The notes under the pieces were generated by a model, which was given only the letters and a program-made list of their open reading frames with translations, was not told the DNA's origin and made no database searches. The position numbers and the translations under genes are program-made. Below are positions 5,049 through 11,748 of a stretch of 11,748 bases of DNA, in pieces. Source of the DNA: an uncultured Bacillota bacterium (GTDB taxonomy: Bacteria; Bacillota_I; Bacilli_A; RFN20; CAG-826); the NCBI GenBank assembly GCA_949298295.1, contig CASFWS010000022.1, positions 1 through 11,748 of the forward strand, in the 5' to 3' direction. Within the stretch, counting starts at the first letter, position 1; each line of letters opens with the position of its first letter.

Positions 5049-7517
5049 GTGAGCAATTTCATCCAAAAATTCTTCGAAAGGCGCGAGCTGGACCGCTACA
5101 TGCGGGAAGCCGATCGCGTCATGGCCTATGACGAGCAGATGGGAAAACTGAGCGACGAGGAACTCATTGCCAAAACGAAGGAATTCCAGGACCGCTTGGC
5201 CAAGGGCGAAACCCTTGAATCGATCAAATTCGAAGCCTTTGCCGTCGCCCGGGAAGCGGCTTGGCGGGTCCTCCACCAGAAACCCTTCAAGGTCCAGATC
5301 GTTGGTGCTCTCGTCCTCAACAACGGCGACGTGGCCGAAATGAAGACCGGCGAGGGCAAGACCCTTACCGCCACGATGGCCGTTTATCTCAATGCCTTGG
5401 CTGGCAAGGGTGTCCACGTCGTCACGGTCAACGAATATCTGGCTGAACGTGATGCCGAGTGGATGGGTCAGATCTACCGTTTCCTCGGCCTCAGCGTCGG
5501 CGTCAACCTCGCGGCTAAATCGACCTCCGAAAAGCGCGAGGCCTACGCTTGCGACATCACCTACACGACGAATAGCGAACTCGGTTTCGATTACCTCCGC
5601 GACAACATGGCCCCCTCCCTCAAGGGGCGGGTTCTCCGCGGCCTCCATTACACCATCGTCGACGAAGCCGACTCCATCTTGATCGATGAATCGCGGACTC
5701 CGCTTATCATTTCCGGCGGTTCGAGAGCCCCGGCCAGCCAGTATCAAGTGGCCGACCGTTTCGTGAAGCGTCTTAGGCGCGACGTCGACTTCACCATCGA
5801 CGTTAAGGACAAGACGGCTGCCCTGACCGATTCGGGGAACGACAAGGCCGAAAAGATGTTCGGCATCCACTCGCTATACGATCCGGAGAACAGCGATCTC
5901 GTCCACCGGATTCACCAGGCTCTCAAGGCCAACTACATCATGGCCCGCGACGTCGAGTACATGGTCGACAAAGAGCACAAAATCCAGCTCATCGACCAAT
6001 TCACCGGCCGCATCATGCCGGGCCGCGAATACAATGACGGCCTTCAGCAAGCCATCCAGGCCAAGGAAGGGGTCGAGATCAAGCAGGAGACCGTCGTCCT
6101 TGCCACGATTACTTACCAGAACTTCTTCCGCCTCTACGAGAAGCTTTCCGGCATGACCGGCACGGCCAAGACCGAGGAAGAGGAATTCCAGACCATCTAC
6201 AACATGAAGGTCGTCTGCATCCCGACCAACCGGCCGGTCCAGCGGATCGACGACACCGACCTCATCTTCGCTACGCATAAGGCCAAGCTCAAGGCGCTCG
6301 TCAAGGCGGTCCAGGAGCGTCACGAGAAGGGGCAGCCGATCCTCATCGGTACCGTTTCGGTCGAAAGCAACCTCGAAATCAGCAAGCTCCTCGACGAGGC
6401 CCACGTCCCCCATGAAGTCTTGAACGCGAAGAATCAGGCTCGCGAAGCCGAGATCATTTCCCATGCCGGCGAGAAGGGCGCTGTGACCCTTGCGACCAAC
6501 ATGGCCGGCCGGGGTACCGACATCAAGCTGGCTCCGGGCGTTGCCGACCTCGGCGGCCTTTGCGTCTTCGGAACCGAGCGCCACGAATCCCGCCGTATTG
6601 ACAATCAGCTGCGCGGCCGTAGCGGACGTCAGGGCGATCCAGGCTATTCCCGCTTCTTCGTGAGCTTCGACGACGAATTGATGCGCCGTTTCGCTCCCGA
6701 AAACCTCCGGACCCTCTTTGCCAACCAACTGAAGGACGATAGTTACGATTCGAAGATGCTGACCAATGCCGTCACGAATGCCCAAAAGCAAATCGAGGGC
6801 AAGAACTTCGATGTCCGGAAGAACCTCAAAGACTACGACGACGTCTTGGCCAAGCAGCGGGACATCATCTACAAGAAGCGCGACGCGATTCTCATGGCGG
6901 GGGATATCGTCGATCTCATCCACGACTTCTTCCTGACCTCCGGCTCGGAGCTTGCGAAGAAAGCCGTCGACAAGTCGACCAACGACGAGGTAATCGTCGG
7001 CACGATGCTCAAGCGGCTTGTCGAGCCCCGCTTCCTCCCCGAGGGAAGCATCAACGTCCAGGCCTATGACGGGGCTCCTTACCAGGAGGCCGGCGAGGAC
7101 CTTGGCGAAATGCTCTATGCCTCCTATCTCGAAAAGCGGAAGCAGTGGCCGGCAACTCAGGCCGACATGGTCGAACGGCAGCTTTCGCTCCGCGTCATCG
7201 ACAAGAACTGGCAAACCCACATCGACACGATGGCCCACCTCCGGGAAGGCATCGGCCTTCGCAGCTACGCCCATACCAACCCCCTTCAGGATTACGTCAA
7301 TGAAGGCTACGACCTCTTCAAAGAGATGAACGAGAGGATTGCCGTCGACACCTCCCTCAATCTCCTCAACGTCCGCCTTGTCAAAAAAGATCCCGAGCCT
7401 TCGCCGGCCCCGATCGATGCGGAGGCCAAGGAAGTTAGCAAGGCCGCCCCGGCGGCTCCGACCGCCGGCGGGAACGAGGCCCCCAAGGCTTCCGCGGAAA
7501 AGAAAGAAAGCGAATAA
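5049..7517 (+). CDS. secA: Preprotein translocase ATPase SecA
   Basis: SecA is the ATP-driven motor that pushes unfolded secretory proteins through the SecYEG channel in the cytoplasmic membrane. In the 822-aa product Walker A lies in MKTGEGKT at 98-105, the Walker B/DEAD element at 205-208 in VDEADSILIDESRTP, the GTAKTEEEEF segment marks the start of the second nucleotide-binding fold, and GRSGRQGDPG is motif VI. The helical scaffold and wing domain follow. The C-terminus is a low-complexity tail of about 47 residues rich in Ala, Pro, Lys and Glu, with no CxCxSGx(n)CH zinc motif, so the SecB/lipid-binding tail of E. coli and B. subtilis SecA is missing. GTG is the start; GAGGA at 5037-5041 lies seven bases before it, and the protein begins in the family-typical way. 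A promoter candidate precedes it, and prfB follows after 19 bp. In several relatives hpf lies between comFC and secA, but here it is absent. Confidence 0.98.
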   Translation: MSNFIQKFFERRELDRYMREADRVMAYDEQMGKLSDEELIAKTKEFQDRLAKGETLESIKFEAFAVAREAAWRVLHQKPFKVQIVGALVLNNGDVAEMKTGEGKTLTATMAVYLNALAGKGVHVVTVNEYLAERDAEWMGQIYRFLGLSVGVNLAAKSTSEKREAYACDITYTTNSELGFDYLRDNMAPSLKGRVLRGLHYTIVDEADSILIDESRTPLIISGGSRAPASQYQVADRFVKRLRRDVDFTIDVKDKTAALTDSGNDKAEKMFGIHSLYDPENSDLVHRIHQALKANYIMARDVEYMVDKEHKIQLIDQFTGRIMPGREYNDGLQQAIQAKEGVEIKQETVVLATITYQNFFRLYEKLSGMTGTAKTEEEEFQTIYNMKVVCIPTNRPVQRIDDTDLIFATHKAKLKALVKAVQERHEKGQPILIGTVSVESNLEISKLLDEAHVPHEVLNAKNQAREAEIISHAGEKGAVTLATNMAGRGTDIKLAPGVADLGGLCVFGTERHESRRIDNQLRGRSGRQGDPGYSRFFVSFDDELMRRFAPENLRTLFANQLKDDSYDSKMLTNAVTNAQKQIEGKNFDVRKNLKDYDDVLAKQRDIIYKKRDAILMAGDIVDLIHDFFLTSGSELAKKAVDKSTNDEVIVGTMLKRLVEPRFLPEGSINVQAYDGAPYQEAGEDLGEMLYASYLEKRKQWPATQADMVERQLSLRVIDKNWQTHIDTMAHLREGIGLRSYAHTNPLQDYVNEGYDLFKEMNERIAVDTSLNLLNVRLVKKDPEPSPAPIDAEAKEVSKAAPAAPTAGGNEAPKASAEKKESE

Positions 7518-7536
7518 CGAAAAGGAAAAGGAATAC

Positions 7537-8653
7537 ATGAAAGAGCTAGTCGAACTACGGCAAGAAGCCCAGAAGATCGGGCAGCTTGTCTCGCAGCTCG
7601 GTGACTCTCTTTGACCTCGACAAGATCGAAGGGAAGATAGCCGAGCTTGACCGTGAGGAGAACGAGCCGGGGTTTTGGGACGACCGCCGCAAGGCCCTGG
7701 AGGTCGTTAACGAACTAAACGACCTGAAAGGCAAGGTCTCCTCCTATGGCAAGATAAAGAGCGACTATGCCGACTTTGCCGGCATGCTCGAAAGCCCGGA
7801 TGCCAACGATCCGGAGATGCTCGAGCTCCTCAATGACCTATGTTCGACTCTTGATAAAGAAATCGGGGATTTGCGGAGCCTTTTGCTCTTTTCCGGGGAG
7901 TACGATTCCAGAAATGCCACCCTCGAAATCCATCCGGGGGCCGGGGGCACGGAAGCTCAGGATTGGGCCGACATGCTCCTTCGCATGTACCAACGGTGGG
8001 GCGAAAAGCACCATTTCAAGGTAATTCCTCTTTCCATCGAGGCCGGGGACGAGGCCGGATTGAAGTCCGCGACCGTCAAGATCGAAGGCCACAATGCCTA
8101 TGGCCTCCTCAAAAGCGAGAAGGGGGTTCACCGGCTCGTCCGGATTTCGCCTTTCGATGCGAATGCCCGGCGCCACACTTCCTTCGCTTCGGTCAACGTC
8201 ATTCCGGAATTCGGGGAAGTCTCCGACGTCGTCATCGACCCCAAGGACCTTCGGGTCGACACTTTCCGCTCGGGCGGGGCTGGCGGCCAGAACGTCAACA
8301 AAGTTTCCTCGGCCGTCCGGATTACCCACCTTCCGACCGGCATCGTCGTCCAATGCGAAATCGAGCGCTCGCAGCTCATGAACAAAGCGACCTGCATGCA
8401 GATGCTGACCGACCGCCTCATGGCCATGAAACTCGAGGAGCGGGAGAAGCAGCTCAAATCGATCGTCGGCGAGCAGAAAAACATCGAGTGGGGGAGCCAG
8501 ATCCGGAGCTACGTCTTCTGCCCCTACACTCTCGTGAAGGACAACCGAACTGGCGAAGAGACTTCCGACGTCAACGGGGTCATGGACGGCAATGTCGACC
8601 GCTTCATGTACGCCTATCTGGAAATGCTCTCGCGAAACGGGGAGAAGAGCTGA
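7537..8653 (+). CDS. prfB: Peptide chain release factor 2 (RF2), programmed +1 frameshift
   Basis: RF2 recognises UAA and UGA and releases the finished peptide. The coding sequence is join(7537..7611, 7613..8653), giving 371 aa. Translation starts MKELVELRQEAQ, reads 25 codons to CTT, meets TGA at codon 26, and continues in the +1 frame with DLDKIEGKIAELD. The RF2 stop-recognition tripeptide SPF is at 204-206 (ISPFDANARRHTSF) and the catalytic GGQ at 249-251, each within one residue of the E. coli numbering. This confirms that the frameshifted N-terminus belongs to the protein. A ribosome binding site AAGGAA (7528-7533) precedes the ATG. The gene lies 19 bp after secA, the classic secA-prfB pair of Bacillota, and its stop overlaps the uvrB start by one base. 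Regulation is autogenous: low RF2 lets UGA persist and favours the shift. Confidence 0.96.
7601..7615 (+). other. prfB programmed +1 ribosomal frameshift site
   Basis: The zero frame reads GAC TCT CTT TGA C. CTT (7609-7611) is the slippery leucine codon, TGA (7612-7614) the stop decoded by RF2, and C the unfavourable following base; CTTTGAC is the canonical heptamer. The stop is codon 26, as in E. coli. The usual stimulator, an AGGGGG-like Shine-Dalgarno three bases before CTT, is missing. The best anti-SD match is GGTGA at 7600-7604, complementary to the distal end of the 16S tail but about four bases too far upstream. Recoding is well supported by the intact protein in the second frame. Confidence 0.92.
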
Positions 8654-10635
8654 TGGCTTCCCTGCCCGGTTCCTTTGCCCTTTCCTCACCCTACAAGCCG
8701 ACCGGGGATCAGCCCAAGGCCATCGCTTCCGTCTTGGAAGGCTTTGAAAAGGGCAAGACTTTCCAAGTCGTCATGGGAGCGACCGGGACCGGGAAGACCT
8801 TCACGGACGCGAACATCGTCCAGGCCATCAACAAGCCGACGCTGGTGATCGTCCACAACAAGACCTTGGCATCCCAGCTTTATGGCGAATTCAAGGAATT
8901 ATTCCCGCAAAACCGGGTTGAATATTTCGTTTCCAATTTCGATTTCTATCAGCCTGAAGCCTACATTCCGAAGTCGGACACTTACATCGAGAAGAACGCG
9001 GTGATGAACGAGGACATCGAGATGCTCCGCACCTCGGCCGTCAACTCGATCCTCGAACGGAACGATACCATCGTCGTCGCTTCGGTAGCCGCCATCTATG
9101 CCCTTAGCGACCCCGAAGAATACCGAGGGCTCGTCTTTGAGATCCGCGTTGGGGAAACCCTCGACCGAAAGCGCCTTTTCTCCCGCCTCGTCGAGGCACA
9201 GTTCCATCGGGACAACGGGGACCTTCCCCCGGGTTCCTTCCGGGTGCGGGGCGAGGTCATCGACATTGCCCCGATGGTTTCGCGGGACTACTTCATCCGC
9301 ATCTCAACATTTGGCGACGAGATCGATTCGATTCGGGAAATCGACCGCTTGAACGAAACCGTTCTCAAGTCGATGAAGACCTGCCCCATCTATCCGGCTT
9401 ACGACCACGCCTCGACGAAGGAGAGGATCCTTCGGGCTTGCGATTCGATCGAAGCCGAACTCGAGGAACGCCTTGCCTACTTTAGAAGCGAAGGCAAGCT
9501 CCTCGAGGCCGAGCGGCTGGAAATGCGGACCCGGCAAGACATCGAATCGCTCAAGGAATTCGGGATCTGCCCGGGCATCGAGAACTACTCCCGCCACATT
9601 GATGGGCGGAAGCCCGGGCAGCGGCCGTGGACGCTTATGGACTACTTTCCGAAGGACTATCTTTTGCTCGTCGACGAGTCGCACGTCACCTTTCCCCAGG
9701 TCCGCGGGATGTTCAACGGCGACCGGAGTCGGAAAACGACCTTGGTCGAGTACGGCTTTCGCCTGCCTTCGGCTCTCGATAACCGCCCCCTGAACTTCGA
9801 GGAGTTCGAGGCTCTTTATCCCAGCCGCGTCGTCTGCACCTCGGCGACCCCTGGGGACTACGAAATCGAAAAGGCCGGAGGCGAGGTCGTCGAGCAGATC
9901 ATCCGCCCGACGGGCCTCCTCGACCCGAAGATCGACGTTCGCCCGACCCTTGGCCAAATCGACGATCTTTTAAGGGAAATCAAAGACCGCATCGCCAAAA
10001 ACGAGCGCGTGATGATCGTTACCTTGACCATCCGGATGGCCGAGGACCTCACCAATTTCCTTAGGGAACGCGACATCAAGGTGACTTATCTCCATAACGA
10101 GACGAAGACCTTGGAACGGACGGCCATCATCTACCAGCTGAGGAAAGGCAAATTCGATGTCCTCGTCGGGATCAATCTCCTCCGCGAGGGCCTCGACATC
10201 CCCGAGGTGAGCCTCATCGCCATCCTCGATGCCGACAAGGAAGGCTTCCTCCGCTCGACGACTTCGCTCATCCAAATCATTGGCCGGGCCGCTCGGAACG
10301 CCCACGGGAAGGTCGTCATGTACGCGGATGAGGTGACTGATTCGATGAAAGAGGCGATTGCCGAGACGAACCGCCGGCGGGCCATCCAAGAGGCTTACAA
10401 TGACGAAAACGGGATCGTTCCGACGACCATCGTGAAGGAAATCCGGCCCCCGCTTACCAACGACGAGTCCGACCTCGAAGGCCTCGCGAAGGTTTCGAAG
10501 CATTCCTCGCGGAGCGAAATCGAGAAATACCTCAAGAAGATGGAACGCGAGATGAAAGAAGCCGCGAAAGCCTACGACTTTGAACGGGCCGCGGCCATCC
10601 GCGATGCCATCATGGAGCTGAAAGGAACACTATGA
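8653..10635 (+). CDS. uvrB: UvrABC excinuclease subunit B
   Basis: UvrB receives damaged DNA from UvrA, verifies the lesion by threading a beta-hairpin between the strands, and recruits UvrC for incision. The 660-aa protein has Walker A GATGTGKT at 42-49, the damage-verification hairpin near 94-126 (SNFDFYQPEAYIP followed by SDTYIEKNA), DESHVTFPQVRGMFNGD, QIIGRAARNAHGK (motif VI), and a C-terminal UVR motif in which KKMEREMKEAAKAYDFERAAAIRD interacts with UvrC. The length is typical (B. subtilis 661). In the hairpin the usual tyrosine-rich YYDYY is NFDFY. The start ATG overlaps the prfB stop by one base (TGATG); the same frame is open upstream, but MASLPGSFALSSPYKPTGDQ is the natural N-terminus. 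uvrA is not next to it; a HAD phosphatase follows with a four-base overlap. Confidence 0.97.
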   Translation: MASLPGSFALSSPYKPTGDQPKAIASVLEGFEKGKTFQVVMGATGTGKTFTDANIVQAINKPTLVIVHNKTLASQLYGEFKELFPQNRVEYFVSNFDFYQPEAYIPKSDTYIEKNAVMNEDIEMLRTSAVNSILERNDTIVVASVAAIYALSDPEEYRGLVFEIRVGETLDRKRLFSRLVEAQFHRDNGDLPPGSFRVRGEVIDIAPMVSRDYFIRISTFGDEIDSIREIDRLNETVLKSMKTCPIYPAYDHASTKERILRACDSIEAELEERLAYFRSEGKLLEAERLEMRTRQDIESLKEFGICPGIENYSRHIDGRKPGQRPWTLMDYFPKDYLLLVDESHVTFPQVRGMFNGDRSRKTTLVEYGFRLPSALDNRPLNFEEFEALYPSRVVCTSATPGDYEIEKAGGEVVEQIIRPTGLLDPKIDVRPTLGQIDDLLREIKDRIAKNERVMIVTLTIRMAEDLTNFLRERDIKVTYLHNETKTLERTAIIYQLRKGKFDVLVGINLLREGLDIPEVSLIAILDADKEGFLRSTTSLIQIIGRAARNAHGKVVMYADEVTDSMKEAIAETNRRRAIQEAYNDENGIVPTTIVKEIRPPLTNDESDLEGLAKVSKHSSRSEIEKYLKKMEREMKEAAKAYDFERAAAIRDAIMELKGTL

Positions 10636-11279
10636 AAGAGTACCAACTTTATCTCCTCGACTTCGACGGGACGCTAGCCGATTCGGCCCGCTCCTTGGCT
10701 AGCGTTTATGCGGCTGGCTTCGAGGAAATCGGGATGCCCTTCGAGCGGGAAATGGCCAACGTCTACATGCACATGTCGCTCGACCAGACGGCGAAGATGG
10801 CCGGCATCCCGGAAAAGGATTACATCCGCTTCGCCCTAAAGATCAGCGACGCCCTCGATTATCCGGACAACCTAAAAGCCATCGATTTCTTCCCGGAGAG
10901 CAAGGAAGTCATGGAAACTCTCCATCGGGCCAGGAAAAAGCTCTCCGTCGTCTCCGGGAACACCGAGCGGCACATTCGCCTCATCCTTCAGGCTCAAGGG
11001 ATCGAGGGGCTATTCGATGCGGTGGTGGGAAGCGTCTCCGACCGGCGTCCGAAGCCTTATCCCGACCCCCTCCTTGCCGCCCTCTCCTTCTATCCGGAAA
11101 TAAAGAAAGGCGAAGCCGTCTACGTCGGGGATTCCCTTCAAGACCTCGCCTGCGCTGAAGCGGCGGGGATCGACGGCATCCTCATCGACCGGAAAGGCGT
11201 GCACCCAGAGGAAAAAAGGGTGGCCATTTCTTCGCTCTATGAGCTTCTTTCTCCCCTCAAAAAGACGATTGATAAGTAG
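10632..11279 (+). CDS. HAD-superfamily phosphatase, phosphoglycolate phosphatase/PpaX-like
   Basis: The 215-aa protein is a HAD hydrolase with all four motifs: D10-F11-D12-G-T-L (nucleophile D10, acid/base D12), S108 in SVVSGN, K141 in RPKPYPD, and D167/D171 in VYVGDSLQDLACAEAAG. The inserted helical cap between motifs I and II (about residues 16-85) places it in the Gph/PpaX/PGMB subfamily I. Substrates could be phosphoglycolate arising during repair of oxidative strand breaks, pyrophosphate, or a sugar phosphate; the sequence does not decide between them. The ATG overlaps the uvrB stop (ATGA), so it is probably co-translated with uvrB. That neighbour makes the phosphoglycolate role attractive but does not prove it. 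In B. subtilis ppaX sits with lgt, elsewhere. The TTGATA of the secG promoter candidate overlaps its last codons. Confidence 0.88.
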   Translation: MKEYQLYLLDFDGTLADSARSLASVYAAGFEEIGMPFEREMANVYMHMSLDQTAKMAGIPEKDYIRFALKISDALDYPDNLKAIDFFPESKEVMETLHRARKKLSVVSGNTERHIRLILQAQGIEGLFDAVVGSVSDRRPKPYPDPLLAALSFYPEIKKGEAVYVGDSLQDLACAEAAGIDGILIDRKGVHPEEKRVAISSLYELLSPLKKTIDK

Positions 11280-11297
11280 GGACAAGTAAACTAAGAT
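11269..11297 (+). promoter_or_regulatory. Candidate secG promoter
   Basis: TTGATA at 11269-11274 (five of six matches to TTGACA) is followed after exactly 17 bp by TAAGAT at 11292-11297 (four of six to TATAAT). It overlaps the end of the HAD phosphatase gene and would start transcription near 11304, about 30 bases before the secG ATG. In that leader GCGC-TTAAGG-GCGC could form a small four-pair hairpin. The 55-bp gap, unusual here among overlapping genes, supports a separate transcript. Confidence 0.5.
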
Positions 11298-11334
11298 TAC
11301 TAGGCGCTTAAGGGCGCATGGATTTTTGGACAAT

Positions 11335-11649
11335 ATGACGCTTCAGTGGTACGACATAATCTTCGTCATCGTGGCCCTCATCGTGATCATCCTCAGCCTT
11401 CTTCAGGGCGGGAAGAGCGAAGGCGCTTCCGGTGCTATTACCGGCGGCGGCCTCAACGTCTTCGCCAAGACGAAGGAGCGGGGCTCCGAGAAAGTCATCA
11501 GCTGGCTGACCTTCGGCTTCGCGGTTGTCTTCCTCTTCATGGCTCTCCTCATCATGGTTCTCAATTCGGTGGGCGCCTCCTCTTCGGGCGACAGCTCATC
11601 GAGCGAGGCGGCTTCCGCGGCCTTGCGGATGATCGTCCCTCTTTTCTAG
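11335..11649 (+). CDS. secG: Preprotein translocase subunit SecG
   Basis: SecG is the small non-essential subunit of the SecYEG channel and assists SecA cycling. The 104-aa product starts MTLQWYDIIFVIVALIVIIL, giving a first membrane helix at about 8-23. A LLQGGKSEGASGAITGG loop follows, the hallmark of the family (LLQxGKxxGxxGAxxGG), then a polar NVFAKTKERG linker and a second helix at about 57-76. A Ser-rich tail of about 28 residues follows, longer than in the usual 75-110-aa SecG proteins of about two helices. The ATG at 11335 is preferred over an in-frame TTG at 11326; no strong Shine-Dalgarno is seen, TTGGA at 11326-11330 being the nearest. secG is commonly followed by rnr and smpB in Bacillota, in line with a truncated gene at the window edge. 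Confidence 0.9.
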   Translation: MTLQWYDIIFVIVALIVIILSLLQGGKSEGASGAITGGGLNVFAKTKERGSEKVISWLTFGFAVVFLFMALLIMVLNSVGASSSGDSSSSEAASAALRMIVPLF

Positions 11650-11668
11650 GGAAGGGTTAGTGAGCTTG

Positions 11669-11690
11669 ACCGGCCTTTGGCCGGTTTTTT
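11669..11690 (+). terminator. Rho-independent terminator after secG
   Basis: ACCGGCC (11669-11675), loop TTT, GGCCGGT (11679-11685), then Ts through 11690: a perfect seven-pair GC-rich stem with a six-T run beginning at its last base. It starts 19 bases after the secG stop, closes the secG transcript and separates it from the following gene. This is the only convincing intrinsic terminator in the window. Confidence 0.9.
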
Positions 11691-11711
11691 CGTGCCTAGG
11701 CTCTTTTGCGG

Positions 11712-11720
11712 TGTTATCCT
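11712..11720 (+). promoter_or_regulatory. Possible extended -10 before the gene at the right edge
   Basis: TG-T-TATCCT at 11712-11720 resembles an extended -10 element with a four-of-six hexamer. No -35 is apparent. A new promoter is expected here because a strong terminator lies just upstream and a start codon just downstream, but the sequence match itself is weak. Confidence 0.3.
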
Positions 11721-11736
11721 CTAAGCCGTGGAAACG

Positions 11737-11748
11737 ATGAAGGAATAC
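11737..11748 (+). CDS. First codons of a gene truncated by the window edge (rnr by synteny)
   Basis: ATG AAG GAA TAC (MKEY) is preceded by GTGGAAACG, the same start context seen at prfA and rpiB (GAAACGATGA). An in-frame GTG at 11728 would add three residues (MET). Four codons cannot identify the product. In many Bacillota secG is followed by rnr (ribonuclease R), so that is the best guess, but it rests only on gene order. Confidence 0.4.

Noticed and set aside
5874..7538. Long open frame of 554 codons antisense to secA
   Set aside because: It mirrors the codon structure of secA in GC-rich DNA, has no recognisable domain, and secA in the sense direction is certain.
7586..7612. TTG start for an RF2 without frameshift
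   Set aside because: A TTG with no Shine-Dalgarno would omit the conserved N-terminus, while ATG 7537 plus the CTTTGAC shift at codon 26 is the well-known arrangement.
7963..8652. In-frame upstream extension of uvrB by about 230 codons
   Set aside because: The extension has biased Arg/Pro/Gly-rich composition and lies on the prfB coding region; UvrB begins naturally at 8653.
11280..11334. A tRNA or small RNA in the gap before secG
   Set aside because: There is no cloverleaf, no TTC-like T-loop and only a four-pair hairpin; a promoter and leader explain the gap.
223..11649. Mollicute genetic code with UGA as tryptophan
   Set aside because: TGA terminates prfA, prmC, tsaC, rpiB, prfB and uvrB, and RF2 itself is encoded and regulated by an in-frame UGA.
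1..11748. A new defence, mobile or secondary-metabolite system
   Set aside because: Every gene longer than a few codons belongs to a known conserved housekeeping or competence family, codon use looks uniform, and no direct repeats, transposase, integrase or CRISPR-like spacing was seen.

Overview
The window is a compact, GC-rich (by eye above 50% G+C) stretch of bacterial chromosome, read almost entirely on the + strand and tightly packed with housekeeping genes. The gene set and local orders (prfA-prmC-tsaC-rpiB, comFA-comFC, secA-prfB, secG at the 3' end) are typical of Bacillota. A short YrdC-type TsaC without a Sua5 domain and a SecA without a C-terminal zinc tail would fit a streamlined Bacilli/Erysipelotrichia- or Mollicutes-related lineage, but that placement is inference. 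TGA ends several genes and is the frameshift stop in prfB, so the standard bacterial code (table 11) applies.

Layout: (1) at the left edge the first 43 codons of dnaX run leftwards from position 129. (2) A 93-bp divergent intergenic region carries an exact TATAAT facing each way around a perfect 8-bp inverted repeat. (3) prfA, prmC, tsaC and rpiB form a translationally coupled block with ATGA or near-zero junctions. (4) comFA and comFC follow, overlapping by 26 bp; these are the DNA-uptake helicase and its phosphoribosyltransferase-like partner. (5) A good promoter candidate sits across the end of comFC, with a 14-bp palindrome in its spacer. It precedes secA, prfB (with the programmed +1 frameshift), uvrB and a HAD phosphatase, which are contiguous or overlapping. 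(6) secG has its own promoter candidate and ends at a clear intrinsic terminator. (7) The first codons of another gene lie at the right edge.

Functional links: RF1, RF2 and the PrmC methyltransferase that modifies the GGQ loop of both release factors all lie within 8.5 kb, so most of the translation-termination machinery is here. SecA (motor) and SecG (channel subunit) are parts of the same protein-export system. DnaX and UvrB serve replication and repair, and ComFA/ComFC serve DNA uptake.

I found no mobile element, CRISPR array, tRNA or rRNA, and no convincing undescribed system. The most interesting points are regulatory: the prfB recoding site with a displaced, poor Shine-Dalgarno stimulator, the two palindromes in promoter regions, and some variant active-site motifs (UvrB hairpin, RpiB loop).
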